From: Sporobolomyces roseus
Taxonomy: Eukaryota > Basidiomycota > Microbotryomycetes > Sporidiobolales > Sporidiobolaceae
Assembly (NCBI GenBank): GCA_016617785.1
Contig: JADILM010000003.1
Coordinates: 496,001 to 560,000 of the forward strand
Reading direction: 5' to 3'
DNA: 64,000 bases
The notes beneath the pieces are model-generated. The model was not told where the DNA came from. It saw only the letters and a list, made by a program, of their open reading frames with translations, and did no database searches. Below are positions 21,499 to 32,978 of the stretch, piece by piece (within the stretch, counting starts at the first letter, position 1; the number at the start of each line of letters is the position of its first letter). Made by a program: the position numbers and the translations under genes.

Positions 21499-24400
21499 CT
21501 ACAGGTAAAACTCCTCAACCTGGTATGCTCCGACTTCTTGATGCTTCTCTTGAGCCTTCGCTCGCCTTTCCATGCTCTCTCCGAATTTCTTGACCTCCTG
21601 AACTCCATTCCTCTTGGCAGCTGCTTTCCGTTTCGCTGCTTCCTCAGCCTGTAACAGTTCGGTGTTCTTGCGGGAGAAGACTGAGAGAGCGCCTAGGAGT
21701 GTCGAGAGATCGGTGAGTTGAGCAGTGTGAGTCGCGACTCGGGAAGTGAGGCGTCTGAGAAGTTTGTGAGATTGTCGTTGTAGGAGTAGAGTGACAAAGT
21801 GAGAGTCGAGGAGGGATTGCACGAGGGGAACGATCTGTTCTGGCGAAGGGGGAACGTCTTGACCAGTTCGGGGAGTGAAGGGATCGATGATGACCATTTG
21901 CGACTCTTCCTTCTTGGCGGGGACTGTAGACTCAGCGGTAGTGCTGTTCTTGAGCCACCACCCGAGCCATTCATCGCAAACTTCGAGGATTGGTAAAGCT
22001 TCTGTCGCCGAGACCTGCTTTTGAAGAGCTTGTCGCAGTGTCGATGAGGTGTAGGATTGCTGAAGGAATGCGGCGAGGAAGATGCGGAGGGAGGGAAAAG
22101 GGGAAGGAAGCGAGTGAGAGGTGGTGGTGTCGACATCCATCGAGTCAGTCGAAGACGAAGAGGTTTGCTGTCCACGAATCACGGCGAGGAGAAGAGAAAC
22201 GGCGGTGGATTCGGGGATGTCGGACACGTGCGAGAGGGCGAGGACGATGTTTGACTGTGGGACCGGAAAACTCGTTAGTTTCAAGTTGCGAATCTTGAGA
22301 GAATTCGAGGATACTTACCCAATCTCCTGCTCGAGCAAGATAGCGCGTGAGACCACCTTCGAGTTGATTCTCGCCAACGATATCTCGTTTGAGCAAGTAC
22401 TCGACAATCGCAACGGGATGTCGCCAATTCGAAGGTGCGGGTGAGGAAGAGGAGGCAGATGCGACGGTGAGGTCGGTGGAAGGTGTGTCGAGAACGATTG
22501 GGAAGGAGAGGCGAAGTATAGCGGTGATGAAAGAAGAAGGGAAAGAAGGCTGTAGGGAAAAGGGCGGATTAGCCTGAGCATGCAGCAGACGAAAAGACAA
22601 GAAACTCACTTCTGGCCGCTCACTGTCGTCCAAAGTATCGTTTGCTACTTTTCGTAACCGCGTGATCTCTTGTTCGACGTTACTTCGCTCTTCGGAGTAC
22701 TTCGCTCGGTCTTCAGCATCAATTCCGTCCATCTCTTCCTTGACTAACGATTTCCACGATGTCTTGCCGCTATTCTCTGCGTCAACCTCGACGCTTCCTC
22801 CACCTTCGACAATGGCTCGATCAACCACCCGCTTCACCCTCTTCCATCGTCCGTCCCAGCCTTCACCAGAAACCGAACCTTCACTCCATCTCAGCTTGAT
22901 CTCCTCGATGCTCGCTTCAGCCGCCTCGTTCCTTCGCTTGACCATCTTTGGTCGCTCCACGTCCCACGTCCTCTTTCGTTCTTTCTCCAAGAATGAACTC
23001 CATTCCTTCTCAGCTTTCTGAACCGCCTTTTCCGCCTCCTTCACATTCTTCGAATCCTTCAAAGGAGCGAGAACCTTCTCTAGAGTCTCGAGTAGCGTTT
23101 CTCGCGCTAGTCGACCAGCTTGAGCGGCATTTCGATCTTCTGAAGAGAAGGATTCGCTAGAGGAAAGGATAGGTTCCGCTTTCTTAGCTTTGGCGAGAAC
23201 AGAATCTGTTGCTTCCGAAGTGGCGAGGTATTGAGAGGTGAGGCGCTGTCGACCGACGATGGCGGCGAGGACGGAGGAAGATGGGAGAGGAGGTGAAAGG
23301 GGAAGGCAGAAGAGGGCGATGCGAGAAGATGTTGAGGAAGGTGCAGGGAAAGAGGGCGAGAGGGCGATAATAGCAGTGTTGCGTGTCGGTAGACAAGCAC
23401 TGAGGGAAAGGGAGGAAGCTGAAGTAGCAACTGCCGAGGGGACGCTGAGTTCTGAAGAGGCGATTACGGCACCGAACCGAGCATCCCAGTAAGTCAGGGA
23501 AACGACAGGAGCACTGCCTTCGGGGGAAAGTCGAGGGGCTGCGATGAGGACGAAGGAAGAGTGAAGGGCGAGAAGAGCTGCTTGAGATGCGATGAGGGTT
23601 TTCGAGGAGAGGGAAAGTGATTTGACGGGTGCGAGAGCGAGGGTAGGAGGCGAGACATCGTCTGATGGCGATGGGAAGAAGATGTGAGCGTAAGAATCTG
23701 GGGTTGCGTAGTTGACGGAAAGGCGAGAAGAGGAAAGGGTTCCATCGGCAGCTATGAACAAGAGAGAAACGCTGAGTGATCTGAGAAGAGAACAATTGTC
23801 GAGAAACTGACTCACTGAGAGAGGTAACAAATCCATCATCACTGACAACCACCTTGTTCGCCTCGACTACGAGTCTACCTAGACTGACAGCTCCTTGCTT
23901 CGACTCCAATTCACCCTCGACCGAGACCTCAGGGTCCAACAATACTACCTCGATTTCGTTTCGACTGCTATCGCCGTCTGATGAGGTTTCGGCAGCATCG
24001 ATAACTGCAGATGCGGAGGGTCGAGGTGTCTTCTTGAACTTCTTTTTGCCGATTTCTGCGAGAGACTGCGAGTCTTGTTTGCCAGTACCGGAAGGGGCAA
24101 AGGTTCGGACGATGATAGCGATATGGGCACGTGCCGAGGTCGATGCCGGTAGAATGGCGGTACATGATCGAGGGAGGAAGGAGGGAGCTGAGGTCGAAGA
24201 AGCGGGAATGATTCGCATAGTTTGCGAAGACGGTGCTGGTCCAGCAGGTGGCCCCGACTCTTCAGAGTAGTAAGGTAGGGATACGAGCGAAGTTAAGTCG
24301 TTTGAAGGGGCGAGAGCGAAGGAGCCGGAGGAAGAAAGGAAGACGAGATGTGAAGGGAGCGTTTTCGGTACTGCCAAAGCTGCAAGTGGTTCCGAGATCT

Positions 24401-25003
24401 ACAAGACGCCATATAATCAGCTCAAGTTACGAAGTAGAGCGCTTCGAACGGGACATACAGGCCAAACTGCTTTTCCTGCTTCACTTTCTGAACTTCCATC
24501 CTTTCGCTCTTCCTCCTGCCAACACCAGATCTCGCCCTTTCCTTCGTCAGTCCTGACCCCGACCCATGTTTGCCTCGTGCTCTTGACCCGGATAGATTCT
24601 GAAGAGGTGAGAGGAACTGAACGAGCTACAGCTGAAGTAGTCGGTGAGAATGAAGGTCCGACGGTGATTGAGGATAACGGCGTCTGATCAGCGAGCTATC
24701 GGAAGAGAACGTAGGTCAGACAAATAGCTCTCGAAGGGAGGTTGAGCGACTTCTATGCGAATTCAAAGAAAGTTTAAAGAAGTTTCGAAGGGGACTCACA
24801 TCATAAATCGACACTCCAACTCCAGGTGTAGCTACTACTAATCTACCATCTTGCTTGGGTGCATTCGGATACTGAACAGAGGTTGTTGGAGGTGGAGGTA
24901 AGAAAGTTGCTGCTTGAGAAGTTGAATTTGAAGCTTTCGAAGTCGAAGGAATAGGGAATGAAGCGAGAACGTAGTCGTCAATCGTACTGTTGACTAGACT
25001 CAT
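21499..25003 (-). CDS. NOL11/Utp8-like nucleolar protein (tentative)
   Basis: Six exons (25003-24800, 24695-24459, 24398-23816, 23751-22610, 22549-22319, 22254-21499) sum to 3,153 nt, 1,050 residues. The N-terminal half looks like an irregular beta-propeller (repeated hydrophobic strands such as RLVVATPGVGVSIYD, HLVFLSSSGSFAL, LIASQAALLALHSSFVLIAA). A charged coiled-coil-like segment follows around residues 600-760 (LKDSKNVKEAEKAVQKAEKE). The helical C-terminus contains CDEWLGWWLK and LLDSHFVTLLLQRQSHKLLR, which recalls the NOL11/Utp8 family of the t-UTP complex in early rRNA processing. That assignment rests on layout and the C-terminal pattern only and could be wrong; a different WD-type scaffold is the alternative. 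The gene model itself is firm. Confidence 0.6.
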
Positions 25004-25229
25004 CTTCCCTTCTAGCTCTTCTGTGAGCCGTAGGTCGATGGGTTCAAGGAACGAGTTTGAAGTTTTTTTTCGTTGCTTATGCTACTTCTTCTATTCAATT
25101 CATCGAGTTCGAAGTCGCTCGTTCTGGAACCTACCCGTTAGCGGAGAACCCATGTCCGTCTTTTCACAGCCCGCGCGAATCTGCCGAACTCGAAAGCTGT
25201 CATCAGCGTTTGCAATCTCTCGCTGCTCT

Positions 25230-25262
25230 GGCTTTCTCTCTCTCTCTCTCTCCCTCTCCCTT
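25230..25262. repeat. CT-rich promoter tract
   Basis: A nearly pure CT run lies about 85 bp upstream of the DUF676 gene start. Similar pyrimidine tracts precede PAL (3657-3672) and SNX4 (36257-36280), so this looks like a recurring promoter or leader feature of the genome. Confidence 0.7.
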
Positions 25263-25343
25263 CGATCTATCTATCTCTCTCGTCGATCTGTCCACCTCTA
25301 CAGCTCCAGAGATATACACCTCCGATCCTCCGACTTCAATTGA

Positions 25344-27281
25344 ATGACAGCATCAAGTTATAAAGTTCATCTCCTCGTCCTCATCCACGGTCTATGGGGA
25401 ACCAGAAAGCACATCGAATACATCGCCGAATCAGCTATCAAACACACTGCAAAGCAGAACGCTCCTCGATCTCGAAACGACAAAGGAGAAGAAGTTAAAC
25501 TCGTTGTTCTCAACGCGAGACTCAACGAATCGACCAATACCTACGATGGAATCGACCTGTGTGCCGAGAGAGTGTTGAACGAGGTGGACGAAGAGATGAA
25601 GCGGGTCAAGGAAGATGGCGGCGTCGTGGATAGATTTTCGATTGTTGGGTGAGTTCCATTCTCGTCCGTTTCCTCACAATCGAAAGCGTCTTTACCCTCT
25701 TTCGCGTGTCACAGCTATTCGCTAGGAGGTCTCGTCGCTCGCTATGTACTCGGATTACTCGACTCTCGAAGCCCTAGTTTCTTCGATTCAGTTCGACCCG
25801 TCAATTTTTCCACTTTCGCTTCTCCCGCTGTGGGGATTCCCTCGTATGAGACGTTTTGGACAGAAGTGTTCCGCTTCCTAGGTGCTCGTGAGCTCTCTCG
25901 TCTCCTTTCGACGCAAAATTGCGCTGAATTGTCGAGTGAACAGGCCTTTTATCTCGATCTGGTTCTCAACTCTACGAAAATGATCGATTTCTGCCATCCC
26001 GCTTCAATCCCTCTTCTCCCGACTACTCGACTTCCTCCTCCTCTTCATCCTCCTCGAAGAAGCGCCTGTTCAGCGGATTCAAGAAGGAGAAAGCGGAACC
26101 TTTGCTCAAGATTCTCGCAGACCCTCAATTCAGCTTCTACCGAGCATTGGCCAAGTTCGAGAGGATAGAGGTGTTTGCGAACGCTGTCAACGATCGAACA
26201 GTGCCTTTCCCAACAGGAGCTTTCGAGCTTCACGATCCGGTTCGTTTCAGCTTCGAACCCAGCTCTTTCGAAACTCAACTGACTTCATCCAGACTTTCTA
26301 CAGTTTGCATTAGCTCGAGCAAAGGCGAGAAAAGTGGCCGAGGCTAGAGGCGACGATCCTGACGAAGTCTTGGATCTACGAGATGGTGGCCTCGAACTGC
26401 AAGTTTAGCTCTCACATGCTCTCCCTTTCTTCACAGCTGACGATTAGTTTGCCTTCATCAGTACACTCCACAAGGACGCTCCCATTATCGCTTCGTATCG
26501 TGTTCTCGATTCGCAACCCAAAACTGAGAAGCTTCCTCGCAAGAAACGATTCAACTTCCGACTCCCTTTCATGTTGCGCCCCACGACCTATCCGTTCTCA
26601 CGACCCATCTCGCTTCTCATCATCGCTTCCCTTCCCGTCGCCCTTCCTCTCACTGTCGTCTACCTCATCGGCCGTTTCCTTCTTCAAGGTCGAGATTCGA
26701 AACGAAGGATCAAGGCGTTACGCAAGCTGACAGCGGGAGAACGAGGACGTGAAGGAATGTTGGAACGAGTTGGAGTCAAGATGAGAGAGGTCGCAGAACA
26801 AGTTGGAACAGACAATCCAGATTATGCTGAGAATCTGTCGGATGAGGAAGATAGCGTAGACGAGTCGAGGAGAAGATCAGAAGAGGGGAATACGGACGGT
26901 TCCAAAGGTCGAGCGAGAAACGAAGATCACAATTACGGAGCAACGGCAGAATCGACTCCCGCTACTTCTGGTACCTCGACTCCAGCTCTCCTTCGTGGTG
27001 GCTCGCCTCCTCGACACGTCTCCTCCGAATTCGATGAGACTACCCTCTCACAAACTCATCATCCGGAAGCGAGAAAGTATTCGACCGATCCCGTCTTCTC
27101 CCCAGCTCAACTCTTCCAACTTCATCATCTCAACGCTCTCCCACAACTTCGCAAGCATTTCGTTTACTTGCCAGAATCACGGAACGCACACGGAGCGATC
27201 GTAAGGAGATCTCCAGAGTGGGAACAACATCGAATTGGTGCGAAGGTTATAGATTGGTGGGCGAAGGACTTTAGATTGTGA
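25344..27281 (+). CDS. DUF676 family serine esterase / lipase
   Basis: Alpha/beta-hydrolase of the fungal ROG1/YOR059C type, which act as lipases on lipid droplets or other membranes. Five exons (25344-25648, 25715-25881, 25944-26239, 26304-26402, 26448-27281) give 566 residues. Motifs: VLIHGLWGT (oxyanion strand), GYSLGGLVARYVLG (G-x-S-x-G nucleophile, split by intron 1), LLSRSGSQLYENDRF, and FANAVNDRTVPF (acid region). About residues 310-345 form a hydrophobic segment (PISLLIIASLPVALPLTVVY) that reads as one or two membrane passes. The C-terminus is long, acidic and Ser-rich, with a short conserved-looking end (KHFVYLPESRNAHGAIVRR). The catalytic His was not pinned down. Confidence 0.88.
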
Positions 27282-28177
27282 TTGTCTCTCCTGTTGTATC
27301 GTTTCAGTCTTTGTCGTACACATTCTATTGCTATTGAGATAATACGGATAAACTATAACAGGGTGGTTAGATTACTCGCGAGACCAAACAACCGCAACCG
27401 AAGCCTCGCTCCAGCCGCAATGTTTGAACGGGCTCCCTTCCTTGTATCCGGCCTCTAATCTATCAAAATGAATCGCCTCTAATTCTTTGCCGAAGCGCCC
27501 TTTAGACTTGTTGGGGACCAGCCATTGAACGGAGTATCGACTCCAGTAGACGACGGATTCTTCCGCTTTTGACTTGTCTCTAGGGTCCTTGCGTATATGT
27601 TGGATTGATTCTTCCTCACGATTCCATCGCTCTCGGTAGAACATATCTGGGGAGATGTACAATACAGATCAGCAAAACGAGGACTCGAATATTCATTAGT
27701 GTATACAACAGAGACTTACCATCGTAGAACACCTCAACCTTTGCATCCCTGACAGTCGGTACGCCAGGCGGAAAGGGTGTATCCGCGCTCTTGCCGGAAC
27801 GTCGAGAGGAAAGCGAACTCCCCTGACTACGAGGACCAGATTCCTGCTCGGACCTTCCGTGTGCTTTGGACCGGGGAGAGCGATCTTCGTTGACGCGAGT
27901 CAGCCAGAAGTGACCTTCCGATAGCCAACTGAAGGGTGCGGGCTTTTGAGCGGTTTGAGACGAGCCCCCTGGAAAGCTTTCAGCTCGGTCAGAGAATCAT
28001 CCCTCGTTGTCGGAGACATTGGGAGATGACCACGTACATTTCAAGCGGTCAGCCATGCGGTCCAATAACCTCTGTTTACTTTCTACAGGGACCATCGTGA
28101 ACCGCAACTCCCAATAGAGATGAGCTCGTTCCGCATCCTCACTCGAATTGTTCTGCTTGAGGAACGCTTTGGCGCTA

Positions 28178-28211
28178 CAGTGCATTTCATCCAAACGTGG
28201 TAAATTTTTCA
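28178..28211 (+). repeat. Left terminal inverted repeat
   Basis: Begins CAGTGCATTTCATCCAAAC and is followed by GTGGTAAATTTTTC. It pairs with the right repeat with two mismatches (G/A at the twentieth base and T/C near the inner end). Confidence 0.85.
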
Positions 28212-28368
28212 ACCTCATCGAAACTTCTCAAAACTCTCGCAATCGATAGCTCTCGTCGAGGGCTACCTCTCACCCGAAATTTGGAAACTTTTGATCGTCA
28301 GGAGAGGAGATAGAACGCTTTTAAGTTGAAAAAGTTGAAAATCTGCGTCTTTTGGCGCATTACGATAG

Positions 28369-28407
28369 CAAATGTATTGGTTTGATTAGTCTATTACAAT
28401 ACATTTG
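28369..28407. repeat. Perfect 11-bp inverted repeat inside the element
   Basis: CAAATGTATTG (28369-28379) and CAATACATTTG (28397-28407) are exact reverse complements around a 17-nt loop. Together they could form a hairpin near the left-centre of the transposon. Confidence 0.85.
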
Positions 28408-28818
28408 TTACAAATAGTCTTCGTCTACTCAGGCGATCAATGTTCTATTGAGCTACAGAGTTCGGAAAGCAAATAGAGATGTCGTGCCTTTACTATCAAT
28501 CAATTTCTCTAACCTTCTCGACGAAACGGATATAGAAATTTCACTTTCCGACGCCCTCTGCTTGGCTTCTGACCCGCTACCGCCAACGAGACGACGAATA
28601 TAGCGTCCTTCTAGGGATACCCGGACGATACTCGCTCCCAAAAGCGCTCTGAGGCTGTTTCGAAAAAATAATTTTTTGATTTCCTCCTCGAAATTTTGGC
28701 GTCTGCATATATCCAGTTTACTCACTCAGTATGATAGGTATGGAGCTGAAACTCCGGCTATGCACTCCTCTGATGTAGCTCTACCAACGCTGAGAACGTT
28801 GGAAGGTTCTGATCGTTG

Positions 28819-28852
28819 GGAGAAATTTACCATGTTTGGATGAAATGCACTG
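28819..28852 (-). repeat. Right terminal inverted repeat
   Basis: The reverse complement begins CAGTGCATTTCATCCAAAC, then ATGGTAAATTTCTC. It mirrors the left end and abuts the TA duplication at 28853-28854. Confidence 0.85.
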
Positions 28853-29208
28853 TACGAGCTATGCGATCGACGGTGGAGGGAACTGAAAAGTCTCGGCAGA
28901 GATCGTCCTTGTTTTGGTCCTCCAGCTTTGCGTGCCTGCCAATTTTGAACTGCAAGGCAAATGTCAGCACGGAAAGGACAGCGCTCGGTGATTGAACTCA
29001 CCAGTTGTCACAATCTCCTTGTCAATGAAGATTCGAGGGTCTCCAACTTGATAATCTTCGTGCTCGCCCTAAGGAAGAGCAAAACAGCTTCAGATCATGA
29101 GCCTCCTAACAACTTACTCCGGTCAAGCAGAGGACTCACGATGCTACTGAGCTGCCTAGCTGGTCGATTGGCAGCCACCCCGCGAATCTCGTCGTCAGAT
29201 AAGCTCAT

Positions 29209-29616
29209 CTATGAGACCGGAAGAAACAGGTGAATGCAGAGGAGAAAGACGCAAAAAGACGAACGCTCCTCAAAAGTGTCTTTTGACCGCGGACCTCTCG
29301 GACTTTGTCTCACAGCAAGTGACGACGACGACGACGACGACGAAAATGTTATCTGCAGCTGAGGACAGTAAGCAAGCGACGGGTTGCTAGAGTCGAGAGA
29401 ACTGAGAAAACGAAACTTGGGAACTTTTCGCAACTTTTTCGACGCTCGACCAGATTTTGCCGATCTCAAGCTGCAGAGCGCGTCGAGGAGTGATCAGAGA
29501 CTCTCACAATACGAGCAGAGTAGAAAGGCTTCTTCCCTTGCCTTCTTGCGAAATTCGAAACGCGAGAGGAACGCGTTCAGTCCTTCTCCTCTCCCTCCCA
29601 CAAAGACGAAGCCTGT
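29209..29616. other. Divergent promoter with a (GAC)n run
   Basis: 408 bp between the transposon-interrupted gene and ELG1. A GAC trinucleotide repeat of about 7.7 units lies at 29321-29343. No other element is recognised. Confidence 0.6.
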
Positions 29617-32600
29617 ATGGCTGATCCACACAACAAGAAGGTCTTCTCGATATTCCAACCCAAGAGCAAGCCTGTCCTTCCTCCTCCTTCGACTGCCGAA
29701 ACTTCCCCTCCAGACCCCTCCACTTCCACTTCTCGAGCTTCTACCTCAACTGCAAGCTCCCCAGAAGCTACCATAGCATCGAACAACCCATCCAGGCCCA
29801 AGAGATTCGCGCCAGCAGCTTCGAAAGACTCGGATTGCATCACTTTGGGATCATCGGACGATGAGGACCTTGGGAGCTCTTCCACAGTCAACAGCCGTTC
29901 GAGGAGGACCAAGACTAGCTCAAGCAACCCTCAACAGAATGGAAAAGGCAAAGGAAAGGGAAAAGTGAGAGCTATCGTTGTGGATTCAGAGGAGGACGAT
30001 CTCGTAGTCATCAAAGGATTGACGCCAGAGAAGGGAACGAAGGGCGGAGACGGAAAGAAAAGAAAGGTGAAAGAGGAGAACGGAAAGAAGGGAAAGAAGG
30101 CGCTCAAGACGATGGAAAGTATCGATTTGACGACTTCACCTCCTCGCAAACCGATTAGCTCGTCCTTCAACCCATCAGCTTCGACCTCATTCGCACCTTT
30201 ATCGGACGTCTATCGACAAGAGCGGGAAAGGCGAAAGGTCAACGAAGGAATCGAACCGAGATGGCCAACTGCAGAAGAACACGGTCACTTCACGTCAACT
30301 ACTTCAACTTCAGAGGCAGAACCCGGAATGGAACTGCAACGATATCCTCTGCGACTCTCGGAGAACGGGAAAGGGAAAGGGAAAGACGTGGAGAATGGGG
30401 AAGAAGGCTTTCTCGAACGATTTGCGAAATCGATAGAACAAGATTCATCCGCTCCTCGCTTCTCCCCTTCGTCCTCTCTTACACCCAAATACACAGACCT
30501 TCCGATCGCTTCAACTTCGTCTCTCCTACCTTCCTACCCTTCTCACCCCCTCCTCGATCGCCTCGCTGAACCGTTCAGATTAGTTCAACCGAATCAAAAT
30601 CAGAGTAGAGCAGATCAAGCTGTGCAGAGCGAGTTGTGGACGACAAAGTATGGACCGAAGAAGGCTGAGGAGGTACTGGGTAACCTGAGTGGAGGAAGTG
30701 CTTTGATCTTGAAAGAGTGGTTGAACATACTGAAAGTCAGAGGAGGAATCGAAGGTAAGTCTACCGCTCATACTCATTTCCGAACACCTTGAGCTCATAT
30801 TCGTCTTCCGAGTAGATGAGAACTCGAAGAAACGACATCGACCAATCAATCGAGGAGTAGAAAAGAAGAAGAAGAAGAAACGACGAAGTGACGGTCTCGA
30901 CGACTTTATCGCGAGCAGCTCAGACGACGAACAAGAATCCTACGACCCTCTACTATACGACGAAGAAGGAATAGGTCCACCTGTCTTGAACCCCTCGTCA
31001 TCCTCAACTTTCCATATTATGATGAATCTCATCCTCCTCGTCGGTCCGAACGGTTCTGGAAAGACTGTCGCAGTACATGCAGTCGCGCAAGAACTAGGAT
31101 ATGAGATCTTCGAAGTGAATGCTGGAATGGGAAAGAGGAGAGCGAAAGATATTGAATCGGAAGTCGGAGATGTCGGAAGGAATCATATCGTTCGAGCTTC
31201 ACCGAGGAAACCTGGAGCGAAGGATTTCTTTGCTGGCTTCAAAACTGGTACCTCGAAAGGTAAAGGGAAAGAGACTGAAGGGGGAGAAGGAGGAGGAGGA
31301 AGGAGTGGGAAAGGTCCGACGCAATCTTTGATCTTGATCGAGGAAGTCGATGTACTGTATCACGGGGAGGAGGATTTCTGGACAGGTAAATCCATCTTCT
31401 GTACCTCTTCCTCGCTCTTCGGAACTGATGCTCTATGTTACAGGCATTCGAGGGCTAGCAGAAGAATCTCATCGACCTATTATCCTCACTTGCACGGGTG
31501 AGTCGCTATTCTCACCTTTCTCATCGCTCATAGCAGCTGCTCACGTTTTCCAAACACTGCAGACTCCTCACGCATACCATTCGATACTCTCGGTCTTCAG
31601 AAAATCCACCTTCCGAATCTCGACTCTCGTGAACCCCTCCTCTCCCTCGATTTCGCCGCTCCCGAAACGTCCCTCGTCATTCCCTACCTCCAGCTCATCG
31701 GTCTCACAGAACGTCACATTCTCTCATCGTCGTCCGTCGAACACCTTTACGAATCCGAATCGCTCTCTTCACCGACTCCTGCATGGCTCTGTCGCAATCC
31801 CAAAGAACGACCTCTTCCTCACCCATTCAGCTCAGCACCTCCAGCTTCGAAAGACCTCCGGAAAGCTATGATGCAGCTACAATTCGAATTACAACGCAGA
31901 CCAGCGAACGATGACAAGCTTGAACAAGGTCAGAAACGATGGGTAGTCGGCGCACTCGAGGAACCGAAAACTCAGACGGGAGATAGGTTGATGGAGATGG
32001 AAGGTGGAGACGATGACTGGCTTCAAAAAGCAGTGAGAGCGGCCGACTCGTTATCATTCGCAGATGCAGAAGTAGCGAGAAAAGTCGAAACTCGAATCGA
32101 AGTAAGCTTTTTCCCGTTTCACACTGCGTTCGGTGATTATCAGCTGACCGATCTCTCGCTCGTAGGATCTCGACATTGGACCGTTCACGACTTCTTCAGA
32201 CCTCGAACAGGGTGCCCGTGTTCTCGATCCTCCAATTCAGAAATCGATTCAACTCCCTTACATGGGTCAAGAACCAGAGATCACGTCCTCGATCGAAGGA
32301 CTAGCGTACTCGATCAATCCAGGAGCTGTTCGACTATCCGAGCGAGAAGATGAAGCTTTCGAAGCTAAAAAGTGAGCTATCTTTCCCTGACCGTCACCTC
32401 TGTCGTCCAAAGATCCTGACTTGTGTTTTTTGAATAGACTCGCATACCTGCTCCCACTCGCTTTACTCAGTACTCAGTTCTTTTATACCTCAAGCGACGA
32501 TACCTATTTACCACACTCCCCAATCCTCCCCCGTCCTTCTCTCGTCACAGACTATCTCCCTCTCTACCGTCACATCACCTATCACGACGACGAACGAGAA

Positions 32601-32780
32601 CGACTAGCACAAGAGAATGGAGGCGACGAGTTTGTCGGGTTGGGAGGAAGGGGAGCGGGAGTCAGGAGGAGTACGAGAGTTGTAGGAGGTGCGGGGAGGG
32701 TCAAGGTTAGAAAGGATATCGAGTGGAGTAGGAAAGAGGACGCTGAGTGGGTTAGGAAGAGTGGGTTTGAGGGCTTGTGA
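29617..32780 (+). CDS. ELG1: Elg1/ATAD5-type clamp unloader, AAA+ ATPase
   Basis: Large subunit of the alternative RFC complex that unloads PCNA from DNA after replication. The start at 29617 opens a long disordered N-terminus (KVFSIFQPKSKPV may be a PIP-like segment) with acidic/Ser patches resembling SUMO-interacting motifs (DSDCITLGSSDDED, SEEDDLVVIKG). The RFC-like core begins at ELWTTKYGPKKAEEVLGN, then Walker A in LILLVGPNGSGKT, LGYEIFEVNAG, Walker B in QSLILIEEVDVLY, and sensor 1 region PIILTCT, followed by helical collar sequences. Exons include 29617-30754, 30816-31385 and one from 31444. The Walker B reads I-E-E rather than the D-E of active ATPases, as in several Elg1/Rad24-like subunits. 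The Elg1-versus-Rad24/Ctf18 choice rests on the long N-terminus and the WTTKYGPK start of the core. Confidence 0.85.
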
Positions 32781-32978
32781 ATGGGAGAGCTTGAAATTTG
32801 AAGAGGGAATCAAAGCATGATAGCGAATTCTCACTTGTTACTCTTCTCTCCTCTTCGGAGCATCTGCGAGAGGAAGAGATTGAGAACATAGAGATACAAC
32901 AATGCACTTGGAACGCACAGCGTTTCTTTCCTTCACGAAACGATACCAATGAAGTGAATCAACCCTAACTTCCGAGAT

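Larger units (their letters stand above)
28178..28852. mobile_element. 675-bp non-autonomous Tc1/mariner/pogo-type element
   Basis: Both ends carry the terminal inverted repeat CAGTGCATTTCATCCAAAC. About 32 of the outer 34 bp match, and weaker similarity runs inward to roughly 80 bp. The element is flanked on each side by TA (28176-28177 and 28853-28854), the target-site duplication of the Tc1/mariner/pogo superfamily, whose ends also often begin CAGT. The interior is visibly richer in A and T than the surrounding genes and has no transposase-like frame (no D-D-E/D segment), so movement would need a transposase encoded elsewhere. It sits inside a coding exon of the gene at 27372-29208. Confidence 0.85.
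27372..29208 (-). pseudogene. Unknown gene interrupted by a transposon
   Basis: Exon pieces on the minus strand (29208-29140, 29068-29012, 28949-28853, [transposon], 28175-28038, 27968-27720, 27646-27372) total 885 nt, 294 codons plus stop, once the element and one TA are removed. The frame flows smoothly through the insertion point: VPSTVDRIAR on one side, SAKAFLKQNN on the other. With the element present, translation enters it and stops after about ten codons. The third exon needs a GTGACA donor at 29011; the better-looking GTGAGT ten bases on breaks the frame. Segments include SDDEIRGVAANRPARQL, YWELRFTMVPVESKQRLLDR, SWLSEGHFWLTRV and SVVYWSRYSVQWLVP. I do not recognise the family. The allele is probably null unless the element is spliced or excised. 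Confidence 0.75.

Noticed and set aside
28453..28725. A 90-codon minus-strand frame inside the transposon
   Set aside because: It begins with GTG, has no transposase motif, and lies in a non-autonomous element; probably chance.
28705..28727. A possible 23-nt intron (GTGAGT...TGCAG) within the transposon
   Set aside because: Too short for fungal splicing and not needed once the surrounding DNA is recognised as an inserted element.
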